A stretch of DNA of 64,000 bases from Chelativorans multitrophicus (GTDB lineage Bacteria > Pseudomonadota > Alphaproteobacteria > Rhizobiales > Rhizobiaceae), in assembly GCF_011317445.1 (NCBI RefSeq), contig NZ_JAAAPL010000003.1, positions 62,001 through 126,000 on the forward strand, read 5' to 3'. The notes under the pieces are model-generated. The model saw only the letters and a list, made by a program, of their open reading frames with translations. It had not been told where the DNA came from and did no database searches. The position numbers and the translations under genes were made by a program. Shown piece after piece: positions 1 to 6,519 of the stretch. The stretch's first letter is position 1. Each line of letters starts with the position of its first letter.

Positions 1-255
1 CGGCTCGTGCGGCAACTCCGGGCGCTCCTCCACCCGCAGGAGCTGGAACCGGGAGTCGGTATCAACCGGCAGCGGTATCTCCGCCGTGCGGCGCAGAGGT
101 GATGAGCGAGTGGGGCGTTTGCGCAGCAGATCGACAAGGGCTGCCGATAGCGAAGGGTCGCCGGTGCGCTTGGCGATGCGACGAAGGAAGGTCTGCACGT
201 CCTGGGGGCGGTCAGAAAGCGCGATCCTCGCTAGGTGGACGAAATCACCCCTCAT
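1..255 (-). CDS. N-terminal fragment of an AAA-ATPase-like protein (cut by window edge)
   Basis: The minus strand is open from an ATG at 255 to the window edge, giving 85 residues that begin MRGDFVHLARIAL and contain an arginine-rich helix, a PTRSSPLRR segment and PLPVDTDSRFQLLR. From memory, this resembles the N-terminus of ATP-binding proteins of mobile elements that are often paired with a subtilisin-like protease; that assignment is an inference. An in-frame ATG at 273 is an alternative start, but 255 has a GGAAG 11 bases upstream. The Walker motifs would lie beyond the window, so the ATPase call cannot be checked here. The gene is transcribed away from ardC. Confidence 0.5.
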   Translation of the reverse strand, partial: MRGDFVHLARIALSDRPQDVQTFLRRIAKRTGDPSLSAALVDLLRKRPTRSSPLRRTAEIPLPVDTDSRFQLLRVEERPELPHEP

Positions 256-821
256 GTTTTCAGTGTCTTCCATATGCTCTACGTCGCCTATTTCTCTGCT
301 GAGGCTTATAAAACCACAAAGTGGACGAAAACGCAAGGTAGAAATCTAAAAGTCTTCCACCTCCGTCTCGAACCCTGTCCCCTGGCACTGCACCCTAGCC
401 CCGGCCACCGAGGACGCGAGCATCCCCGTCACCTGTGCGCTCGCCTAGCACTACCACGAGGTCGGGCGCACCGCAGGGACCGGCGAGCCAAGCCTGTTCT
501 CGTCTTCCTCAGAACGGGCACTTCTCTGTTGGAATGTGCGGAAAGCCTTCCCCCTGGCCGGACCCCGTGCCGGTCTCCGGCACACCTCCTTCAGCGGAAA
601 TACCCCGCAACGCCCCAAGTAAAAGCTAAGGGGCTTTGCCCCTCGCGCGGCAAGGGTAAAGTCGCTCCGCTCCCGATTTCCGAATTATTTTCCCCTTCGC
701 CTTCGGCGAATTCCTCGCGAGGCAAAATAACCCGGAAATCGCCCTTGCCTTTGCTACCCCCACCCTCGCCGGGAGGCATCGGTTGCATGCGCAACCTGCT
801 TTCAAAAGGAAGGGAAGGAAG
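256..821. other. Non-coding region between the ATPase-like gene and ardC
   Basis: No credible gene was found. The plus-strand ORFs here are Pro/Arg-rich and low in complexity. The stretch has short self-complementary elements: TTCGCC-TTC-GGCGAA at 696-710 and the palindrome CCTCGCGAGG at 713-722. Together with the two divergent gene starts, this suggests promoters and regulatory structure for both flanking genes. Confidence 0.4.
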
Positions 822-1727
822 ATGAAAACAGATGTTTATGAAAGGATCACAAGCCGAATAGTCGCCGAGCTGGAGCAGGGCGTGCGGCCTTGGCTGAAGC
901 CTTGGAGCGCGGAGCACGCTGCAGGGCGGATCACGAGGCCGCTGCGTTCCAACGGCATGCCTTATCAGGGGATCAATGTGCTGATGCTCTGGGGCGAGGC
1001 TGTCGCGAAGGGCTTTGCCGCGCCGATCTGGATGACCTTCAGGCAGGCGCAGGAGCTGGGCGGGCATGTCCGCAAGGGCGAGCACGGCAGCCTAGTCGTC
1101 TATGCCGACCGCATCAGCAGGACAGAGCGCGACGAGGCAACCGGCGAAGAGGCCGAGCGCGAAATCCCGTTCCTCAAGGGCTATACCGTGTTCAATGTCG
1201 AGCAGGTGGAAGGGCTGCCGCAGCATTTCTATGCGGTGGCCGAGCCCCGGCTTGAGGAGGTAGCGCGCAACGTGCAGGCGGATGCGTTCTTCGTTGCGAC
1301 CCACGCCGATATCCGGCACGGCGGCGACCGCGCTTACTACACGATGGCCGAAGACCGCGTGCAGATGCCGCCCTTCGAGGCGTTCCGCGATGCCGAGAGC
1401 TACTATGCGACGCTCGCGCACGAACTCACCCACTGGACCCGGCACCCCTTGCGGCTTGAGCGCGAGTTCGGGCGCAAGCGCTGGGGCGATGAAGGCTACG
1501 CGATGGAGGAGCTTGTCGCCGAGCTGGGCGCGGCCTTCCTGTCCGCCGACCTTGGCCTGACGCCGGAGCCGCGCGCGGATCACGCCGCCTATATCGGCTC
1601 ATGGCTAGAGGTGCTGAAGAACGATAAGCGGGCCATCTTTGCCGCCGCCAGCCACGCGCAACGCGCCGCCGACTTCCTGCATGGCCTTCAGGCAGGGAGA
1701 CAGGTGGAACAAGGAATCGCCGCGTGA
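822..1727 (+). CDS. ardC: ArdC-type antirestriction protein (zincin-like)
   Basis: This 301-aa protein has an N-terminal DNA-binding region (residues about 1-130, with the conserved NGMPYQGINVLMLW block) and a C-terminal zincin-like metallopeptidase domain with HELTH at 200-204 and a following MEELVAELGAAF helix that supplies the third ligand. ArdC proteins are carried by conjugative and mobilisable elements and protect incoming DNA from host restriction. The start at 822 was preferred over an upstream ATG at 783 because GGAAGGAAG sits directly before it and the family begins near this residue. The stop codon lies in the loop of a strong hairpin. The relaxase and mobC downstream support a transfer role. 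Confidence 0.9.
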   Translation: MKTDVYERITSRIVAELEQGVRPWLKPWSAEHAAGRITRPLRSNGMPYQGINVLMLWGEAVAKGFAAPIWMTFRQAQELGGHVRKGEHGSLVVYADRISRTERDEATGEEAEREIPFLKGYTVFNVEQVEGLPQHFYAVAEPRLEEVARNVQADAFFVATHADIRHGGDRAYYTMAEDRVQMPPFEAFRDAESYYATLAHELTHWTRHPLRLEREFGRKRWGDEGYAMEELVAELGAAFLSADLGLTPEPRADHAAYIGSWLEVLKNDKRAIFAAASHAQRAADFLHGLQAGRQVEQGIAA

Positions 1728-1738
1728 GCGGCGATTCC
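1713..1738 (+). other. Stem-loop overlapping the ardC stop codon
   Basis: GGAATCGCCGC (1713-1723) and GCGGCGATTCC (1728-1738) form a perfect 11-bp stem around the loop GTGA, which in RNA is a GNRA tetraloop. The TGA stop codon of ardC lies in the loop. No T-run follows on the plus strand, so mRNA 3'-end stabilisation is as likely as termination. Confidence 0.55.
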
Positions 1739-1754
1739 CCTCTCAGGCGGAAAA

Positions 1755-1784
1755 TTCGCGGCTGGCCGTGAGGCCAGCCGCGAA
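1755..1784 (-). terminator. Probable terminator for the 59-aa minus-strand gene
   Basis: TTCGCGGCTGGCC (1755-1767) and GGCCAGCCGCGAA (1772-1784) form a perfect 13-bp stem with the same GTGA loop as the neighbouring hairpin. Read on the minus strand it lies just after the small gene's stop (1789) and is followed by a short T-run (AATTTT), as in an intrinsic terminator. Confidence 0.6.
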
Positions 1785-1788
1785 GGGG

Positions 1789-1968
1789 CTAAAGACCCGG
1801 CGGGCGTATCGCCAGCTCGTTCTCGATATTGCGTATCGAGGCCAGCGCGTCGCGACGCTCTTGCGAGCTGCGCGGTGCGGCAGCAAAGGCAAGCATTGCC
1901 TCGCCGAGCAGACCGTTCAACTCAGCGGTGCTGCGGGATGCCGCCTCGAAACGTGAGACGAGTTTCAT
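1789..1968 (-). CDS. Small hypothetical protein, 59 aa
   Basis: The ORF begins at an ATG at 1968 with a near-ideal ribosome-binding site (AAAGGAGGAAACG). The product starts MKLVSRFEAASRSTAELN and looks fully helical, with an Arg/Glu-rich C-terminal half (SSQERRDALASIRNIENEL). It has no membrane segment and no cysteine. The family is not recognised; similar small helical proteins occur between ardC and relaxase genes on alphaproteobacterial elements. It converges on ardC, with a strong hairpin between the two. Confidence rests on the RBS and protein-like composition. Confidence 0.6.
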   Translation of the reverse strand: MKLVSRFEAASRSTAELNGLLGEAMLAFAAAPRSSQERRDALASIRNIENELAIRPPGL

Positions 1969-2106
1969 CGTTTCCTCCTTTGTTTCAGGAGGCCCCGAAC
2001 CACTCAGGGCCTTTCGGCCCCGGCACACATGATCATCGGCCCAGACAAGGCGCTGATGGATCAAGGGACGGCTTGAAACGAAGAAGGAAGGAGACGGAAA
2101 ACCGCC

Positions 2107-2443
2107 TTACGGTTTGAGGTAGGCATAATCGAAGCGCGGCAGGATTGAAGCGGCACTGATCGGCAAGAGGCGGCGCATGTCATTGCAGCCCATCCCGTGG
2201 CGCTGGAAGAGCGTGCCGACGCCTGACCGGATATGGACTATCGCCAGAAGGTTGCTGGCCGGGAACGGCGGGTCTTGACCGAAGCGGATGGCCTTGGACA
2301 GCGGGAATTTTCTGCCCCCGTGCCGCTCATCCTCTCGGCTGGGTGGCTTGCATCGATGACGCCTGGAATCCCTGGCCGGACGCGCCTCTGTCTTTCAATG
2401 GCCTGCCCGCACCACTCCTGCTGCGCAGGACCGTGTTGGCCAT
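2107..2443 (-). pseudogene. Frameshifted small gene of a mobile-element module
   Basis: Two minus-strand reading frames together look like one protein of about 111 residues. The first starts at an ATG at 2443 (MANTVLRSRSGAGRPLKDRG) and hits TGA within GGATGAGCGG near 2330. The other frame continues with DERHGGRKFPLSKAIRFG, through LFQRHGMGCNDMRRLLP, and ends at TAA 2107 with RFDYAYLKP. The second part reads as genuine protein but has no start codon of its own before an internal Met. One extra base near 2330 would explain the break, and the 337-nt span has one base too many for a single frame. Alternatives are a sequencing error or a programmed shift. The function is not recognised. Confidence 0.5.
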
Positions 2444-2514
2444 GATGCCCGATCCTTGCCTCCGGCCTGCACGGGAGGCGTTAGCAAGCCAACCCAAACC
2501 AAGGAGATGAGATC

Positions 2515-2748
2515 ATGGCACGCAAAAACACCGACACCGCCCAGGCCCTGAGCGCACCGCAATACCTCGCCTGGCACGTCGCCCAGAAAGGCGAGAAGTC
2601 CTACTGGAACAAGGTCGGCGCTGCCTGGCCGCACAAGGACGGGAAGGGCTACACGCTCCAGCTTGAAACCTGCCCGATCAATGGCCGCATCGTCCTGCGC
2701 GCGCCGCTGGACGATGCCCCCCAGACCGAAGCCGGGAAGGGCGCGTAA
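2515..2748 (+). CDS. Small conserved-looking hypothetical protein, 77 aa
   Basis: The ATG at 2515 follows AAGGAGATGAGATC, a good ribosome-binding site. The product contains YLAWHVAQKGEKSYWNKVGAAWPHKDGKGY, a compact, aromatic-rich fold with no cysteines or membrane segment. Its composition fits the small accessory proteins carried between ardC and mobilisation genes on proteobacterial elements, but no function can be assigned. A strong intrinsic terminator follows at 2775-2798, so it is probably transcribed alone from the 2444-2514 intergenic space, divergent from the frameshifted minus-strand gene. Confidence 0.65.
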   Translation: MARKNTDTAQALSAPQYLAWHVAQKGEKSYWNKVGAAWPHKDGKGYTLQLETCPINGRIVLRAPLDDAPQTEAGKGA

Positions 2749-2774
2749 GCGCTCTTCCTTTTTTATCCGCAGGT

Positions 2775-2798
2775 AAATGCGCCCTTCGGGGCGCATTT
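2775..2798 (+). terminator. Intrinsic terminator after the 77-aa gene
   Basis: AAATGCGCCC (2775-2784) and GGGCGCATTT (2789-2798) pair perfectly around a TTCG loop (a C-UUCG-G tetraloop in RNA). TCTTCC follows the T-rich 3' arm. This is a textbook rho-independent structure for plus-strand transcription. Confidence 0.75.
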
Positions 2799-2837
2799 TC
2801 TTCCGGCCCGGCAAGGTCAGGTTGTACGATTTCTTCC

Positions 2838-3107
2838 ATGGAAAAACGCAGCGGCGGAAAACCGGCAAGCAACTCGTTCAAGATCAAACTGCGTGGCCGG
2901 GACAACGCGCCCTTGTCCATGACCGAGATGCGGCAGGGACTCTACGAAATCATCCACAAACTTGCGGGCTATGAAGCTTACCGCGCCAAATGGGTGACGC
3001 TCTACCTCACTCTCGTTGATGAGAACGGAAGCGAGGTCCGGATCAACAACAAGGGCGAGTGGACGATCTATCCGTACAAAAGCGCCGCCGACGAAAAAGG
3101 GGCGTAG
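2838..3107 (+). CDS. Hypothetical protein, 89 aa, of the mobilisation module
   Basis: The 89-residue product begins with a basic stretch (MEKRSGGKPASNSFKIKLRG) followed by a helix (TEMRQGLYEIIHKLAGYEAY) and a beta-rich tail (WVTLYLTLVDENGSEVRINN). The basic N-terminus would suit nucleic-acid contact, but that is a guess. The family is not recognised. It ends 6 bases before the next, frameshifted ORF, suggesting a two-gene unit. The RBS is weak; an internal GTG or ATG start is possible. Confidence 0.55.
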   Translation: MEKRSGGKPASNSFKIKLRGRDNAPLSMTEMRQGLYEIIHKLAGYEAYRAKWVTLYLTLVDENGSEVRINNKGEWTIYPYKSAADEKGA

Positions 3108-3113
3108 CGGGCG

Positions 3114-3343
3114 ATGGAGCAGCCCCCGCGATTCGATCCCCGCGCAAAGCCCTTCTTTGAAGAACTCGACAAGCTCACCGGGCGCTATCTGGCGAGGGGC
3201 TTGATCCGGCGCTTATCCTTTGCGGCCTTGCGGCCCTCGCCATCAAGACAGCGCAGGCGAAACCCGAGTACAAGCAGTTGTATCTTGATTATTTCGCTGA
3301 GGTGGTGCGCGGAGCGGGCGGTCTCACCGTCATTGACGAATAG
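3114..3343 (+). pseudogene. Frameshifted small gene
   Basis: The frame from ATG 3114 gives MEQPPRFDPRAKPFFEELDK and LTGRYLARG, then drifts into Ser/Arg-rich nonsense. Another frame takes over exactly there and reads EGLDPALILCGLAALAIKTA, then KPEYKQLYLDYFAEVV, ending at TAG 3341-3343. Inserting one base after CTGGC near 3193 would restore RYLAEGLDPALILCGL, so a single-base deletion (or a read error) is the simplest explanation. The restored protein would have about 76 residues. Its function is unknown. It lies just before the convergent relaxase gene. Confidence 0.6.
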
Positions 3344-3403
3344 GCGGCTGATGCCCTCAGGCCGAAGCCGGGAAAGGGGACGTAAGCGCCCCTCTTTCCC
3401 GCA

Positions 3404-4729
3404 TCACGGGTCGAAGCTGCGCCTGTGGCGATGGGGACGCTCCGGGCGCGGACGCTTCCGGGTTTCAGCTTCGTGCTCTTTCTCGCGGTCGCGGGAGTGC
3501 GGATGATCGCCGTCGTCGCGGTCGATATCCTGGTAGCGGCTTACATCCTCACGCAGCCGCAGCAGCTCCTGCTGCGCCATCGCGCGTTGCGCTTGGATAT
3601 CTCGTTGCAGCGCCTGCCGTTCCTCAATCTGCTTGAAGATCAGCGCGTCCTTTTCCGTGCGGTCGCGGCGATAGGCTTCCAGCGCTTCCAGCTCGTTCTG
3701 CGTCCTGATCCTGGAATATTGCCCGGTCAGGCGATGCCAGATGCCGGAAAACCCCTTCGGCAATCGCTGCGCGCGTTGCCAGGTTTCGGCCTGCCATCGC
3801 TGTTCATGGGCGGCTGACATACGCTGACGCGCATCCTGGTGGCGGGCAGCCATTTCCGTCTTGCGGAACGCGAGAACGGCCTCGCGCTGTCTCGCCTGAC
3901 GCTCGGCCTCCTTGATGAAGGCTTCGAGCTTGCGGGTTATCCCGCCTGCGATCTCGATCTTGGTTTCCTCAACTGAAAGGAGCCGCTTCTGGTCGCCGAG
4001 CCTTGCTTCAAGGTCTTTGGTCTTCACCCCGGCATAGCGGGACAGCGAATAGACCTCCCCGCGATAATCGACGGCGACGAACCCGCGCCGGTCGCCTTTG
4101 GCGAGCCAGAAGCCGCGTTCCCTGAGCGCCCGCTCGAATGATGCCCTGTTGTCGGAAGCCTTCCAGCATTGCGCAAGGACCGTCTTAAGCTCGCGCGGAT
4201 CGAGTCCGGCGCGCTTTGCCTGTTGCCATTCTTCGCGGCTGAAATTCAGCGGATCGCGCAGGCTGGGGTCCTGTAGGCCGCGCGGCATCTCCCAGCCGTG
4301 TTTCAGGTAGAGGCTCCGGGACACATCCCGCAGCTTGACCTTGTAGTGGGGCAGATTGATTGCGCGCATGCGCTGCGAATCGATCCTCGACCAGACGACG
4401 TGAGCATGACGCCGCCCGTCCTTCTCGTGGAACACAATGGCGCGCGGCTGGCCTTCCAGGCCGAGCTTGCGCTCCATATCGGCTATAGCCCGCTCGAAAT
4501 CTTCAACCGCCGCCTGCGCATCCTGCGGCGGATTGAGGCTCGCCGAAAACAGGTAGTTCTTGCAGCGCGTCCCTTTAGCGATGGCGTCGGCTTCGCCGAA
4601 CGCCCCCGGAAGGTCGTCGCTGACAAAGCCGCGCACCTCATGCAGTTCCACATGGTCGTTGTCGCGTATCGCCAGCAGATAGCGGGCGAGCTGCGGACCG
4701 TCCCCGCGCTCTTTGGCCTTGAGGATCAT
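3404..4729 (-). CDS. Relaxase / mobilisation nuclease (HUH type)
   Basis: This 441-aa protein should nick one strand at oriT and stay attached to its 5' end during conjugal transfer. The N-terminal domain has a candidate catalytic tyrosine at residue 17 (LARYLL) and the metal site HEKDGRRHAH, with His101, His108 and His110. The C-terminal half (from about 250) is a long Arg/Gln/Glu-rich coiled coil ending in a His/Arg-rich tail, as in many MobP-type relaxases. Its ATG overlaps the mobC stop by 4 bases (ATGA), so the two are translationally coupled. No type IV secretion genes are visible, so the element is probably mobilisable rather than self-transmissible, or those genes lie to the left. Confidence 0.88.
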   Translation of the reverse strand: MILKAKERGDGPQLARYLLAIRDNDHVELHEVRGFVSDDLPGAFGEADAIAKGTRCKNYLFSASLNPPQDAQAAVEDFERAIADMERKLGLEGQPRAIVFHEKDGRRHAHVVWSRIDSQRMRAINLPHYKVKLRDVSRSLYLKHGWEMPRGLQDPSLRDPLNFSREEWQQAKRAGLDPRELKTVLAQCWKASDNRASFERALRERGFWLAKGDRRGFVAVDYRGEVYSLSRYAGVKTKDLEARLGDQKRLLSVEETKIEIAGGITRKLEAFIKEAERQARQREAVLAFRKTEMAARHQDARQRMSAAHEQRWQAETWQRAQRLPKGFSGIWHRLTGQYSRIRTQNELEALEAYRRDRTEKDALIFKQIEERQALQRDIQAQRAMAQQELLRLREDVSRYQDIDRDDGDHPHSRDREKEHEAETRKRPRPERPHRHRRSFDP

Positions 4730-5142
4730 GGCCCGTCCCCCGGAGACTTGCCGAGCGCGCGCAGCAGCTCATCCCGCAGCGCCGACACTTCGCGGCAGGC
4801 CTCCTTGAGTTCGGCTTCGGTTTCCGGCGTGACGGGCAGCGAGCCGGTGTTTACGGCCTTGGCAAGCTGGTTCAGGTTGGACGACAGCCGGGACTGGCCC
4901 AAGGCCCCCAGGACGCGCCCGAGGGCTTCATGATCCTTGATCGGGCTGTTACCTCGGCGCTTGCGGGGCGCGGTATCCTCCCCGAGCAGCCGTTCCCGGA
5001 TATAGGCCCCGAGCGCCTTGCCAGCCGCTTCGTTTTCCAGTCGCGCCCGTTCCGCTGCGGTCAGACGCAGTGAGAAGGGCGGCGGATGTTTGCCCGGCTG
5101 TTCGCCCGCCGATTTACGGAAATCACGGCGCAGGCTTGTCAT
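4726..5142 (-). CDS. mobC: MobC-like relaxosome protein
   Basis: This 138-aa basic protein carries the ribbon-helix-helix-like start typical of MobC (PFSLRLTAAERARLENEA, then GAYIRERLLG) and the conserved RLSSNLNQLAKAVNTG segment. MobC proteins bind oriT and open the strands for the relaxase. The gene overlaps the relaxase start by 4 bases. A perfect 7-bp inverted repeat just upstream (5154-5168) may be its binding site or part of oriT. Confidence 0.88.
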   Translation of the reverse strand: MTSLRRDFRKSAGEQPGKHPPPFSLRLTAAERARLENEAAGKALGAYIRERLLGEDTAPRKRRGNSPIKDHEALGRVLGALGQSRLSSNLNQLAKAVNTGSLPVTPETEAELKEACREVSALRDELLRALGKSPGDGP

Positions 5143-5332
5143 GGTCGCACCGCAGACCCTTAGGGTCTAGCTGCGCGAGATGGCGCTCCCATTCATCCAG
5201 CACTTCGAAGAGAGTGTTCGAACTTTCTCCTTCGAGGTGCGCCAATAAATTCACATAGATTGAGCCGGGGGAGCACCGTACGCCTGCTCCTCTGACGGGA
5301 TTCTCCCGCATGATGCAGAGCGCTAATGCCAT
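5123..5332 (-). CDS. Possible small ORF upstream of mobC, 69 aa
   Basis: An open frame runs from ATG 5332 to TGA 5123 and overlaps the mobC start by 20 bases. The C-terminal part (LFEVLDEWERHLAQLDPKG) looks protein-like; the N-terminus does not. No good RBS precedes it, and a probable oriT/operator palindrome sits inside it. It may be a real leader gene, a gene fragment, or chance. Confidence 0.3.
   Translation of the reverse strand: MALALCIMRENPVRGAGVRCSPGSIYVNLLAHLEGESSNTLFEVLDEWERHLAQLDPKGLRCDHDKPAP
5154..5168. promoter_or_regulatory. Inverted repeat upstream of mobC (candidate oriT or MobC operator)
   Basis: AGACCCT-T-AGGGTCT is a perfect 7-bp inverted repeat 12 bases before the mobC ATG. 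Downstream lie paired TTCGAA elements (about 5205-5221) and a GGTGCGCC sequence near 5236-5243. oriT regions commonly sit just upstream of mobC-relaxase pairs. The nick site was not identified. Confidence 0.35.
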
Positions 5333-5522
5333 TTTTCCGGCTGCAGGAGCCGGCCTGGCCGGCTGACGGCGACGGGATTGACTTACAATGCGATTCTGAT
5401 GGTCAGATACGGCCTAGCTCACCCAAGAGAAGGGCAAGATGGGCTGAGATACACCGCCTCTACCGTCTGACTTTGGGTTGGGAGAAGCGAAAGAACCCGG
5501 ACACGGGATCAGCCAGGAATCG

Positions 5523-6131
5523 CTATGCAAGTCCAGTGCTTTGAGGTAATTCTGGGAACTTAAACTCCGAAGTGACCTCCAGCGTGCGGTCCTGGCGTGT
5601 CTCAATCCCCTCCAGCGGACGATGTGCGGCAAGCACCTTATCGCGCTCGCGGATCAATCCGGCAATTTTCTGCTCATAAGCGGCGAAGATGGCCGTCAGC
5701 CATCGATTGACGAGGTAGGACGGGCGCGGCATTTCGATATTGAAACGCGGCAATAGCGGGATCGTCCCTTCGGCATCCAGCCAGTCGTCACCGACCACCC
5801 ATTGGTTCACGGTGAATAGCCGCAAAATACGCCCATAAGCATCCACGCCCACGGCCGCAAGGTGGTGGATCGGACCATCGAGTCCCTGTGGGCGCAGAAA
5901 GCAATGGAAGTGGCCATGCTCAACCGTGCCTTCCTCGACGGGATGGCAATGGTAAAACCACTGCGCTCCGCTCGCGGGGTCGTAAACATCGCCGGGCGGA
6001 TAATGCTCCCATGCCGTAATCTGGCTCGTGTCGCGAAAGGTCTCGGTAAGCACATTGAGGCCGCCCTTGGCGAGCAGCCCCTCGCAGAAGACGATTTCGC
6101 GCAGCGCGACTTCTTCCGCGCTTTCAGCCAT
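5523..6131 (-). CDS. Unrecognised 202-aa protein, last gene of the sulfur operon
   Basis: The start was set at ATG 6131 (MAESAEEVALREIVFCEG) because the longer frame upstream is low-complexity Pro/Arg shadow sequence of the preceding gene. The protein has no signal peptide or membrane segment. Conspicuous segments are a His/Tyr-rich block (QWFYHCHPVEEGTVEHGHFH), which could bind metal, followed by FLRPQGLDGPIHHLAAVGVD and NQWVVGDDWLDAEG. I do not recognise the family. It overlaps the 3' end of the Cys/Pro-repeat gene by 8 bases, so it is translationally coupled to the rhodanese-YeeE operon and probably acts in the same process. A role in sulfur handling is inferred from position only. Confidence 0.75.
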   Translation of the reverse strand: MAESAEEVALREIVFCEGLLAKGGLNVLTETFRDTSQITAWEHYPPGDVYDPASGAQWFYHCHPVEEGTVEHGHFHCFLRPQGLDGPIHHLAAVGVDAYGRILRLFTVNQWVVGDDWLDAEGTIPLLPRFNIEMPRPSYLVNRWLTAIFAAYEQKIAGLIRERDKVLAAHRPLEGIETRQDRTLEVTSEFKFPELPQSTGLA

Positions 6132-6519
6132 TTCCTTGGCTCGGCAGTGGTGCTGGGGGCGGAGGAGGCGGAAGCTTCTTCTTCGCCTCGGCCGGAAGCG
6201 GGGCCGGTGGAGGGGGCGGAGCAAGCTTTGTGGGCTGGGCGCTTGGCGTTGCGGGAGGCGGCGGAGGAGCCAGCTTCGGCGCAGCCGCGGAGCATGGTGC
6301 ACCAGCCGCGCATGGAGCCGCCCGGGCAGCGGCCGGGGCCGAGACAGGAGCACCGGCGGCACATGGAGCGGCTGCCGCGCATGGTGCGGCAGAAGCAGGC
6401 GCGGAAGCGGCCGGGATCTCGGCGCGCGGCACCGGATGCGAATAATGATCGACAGCGATACCGGCGGTTGCCGCGGCGAGCGCCGTGCCGAAGAGGAATG
6501 TATTGCGAGCGGTGCTCAT
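6124..6519 (-). CDS. Membrane-anchored Ala/Pro-rich protein with APC repeats
   Basis: This 131-aa protein starts with a short signal or anchor helix (FLFGTALAAATAGIAV). An Ala-rich region follows with four cysteines, each in an Ala-Pro-Cys context (two close pairs), and then three copies of a Lys-Leu-(Ala)-polyproline block with 5, 5 and 6 prolines. The ATG overlaps the YeeE stop codon (ATGA), and its 3' end overlaps the next gene by 8 bases. Such composition suggests an extended periplasmic tether. Cysteines displayed between a periplasmic rhodanese and a sulfur-compound transporter could carry sulfane sulfur, but that is inference. Low complexity makes homology searching hard. Confidence 0.75.
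   Translation of the reverse strand: MSTARNTFLFGTALAAATAGIAVDHYSHPVPRAEIPAASAPASAAPCAAAAPCAAGAPVSAPAAARAAPCAAGAPCSAAAPKLAPPPPPATPSAQPTKLAPPPPPAPLPAEAKKKLPPPPPPAPLPSQGNG

Noticed and set aside
235-825. 196-aa plus-strand ORF ahead of ardC
   Set aside because: Pro/Arg/Ser-rich low-complexity translation that overlaps the ArdC start and the minus-strand ATPase-like gene; no RBS or recognisable domain.
5420-5520. TPP-riboswitch-like sequence (GGCTGAGATACACC, and GATCAGCCAGGAATCGC further on)
   Set aside because: Only the GGCTGAGA part fits; the second conserved half of the THI box is not matched and no plus-strand thiamine gene follows.
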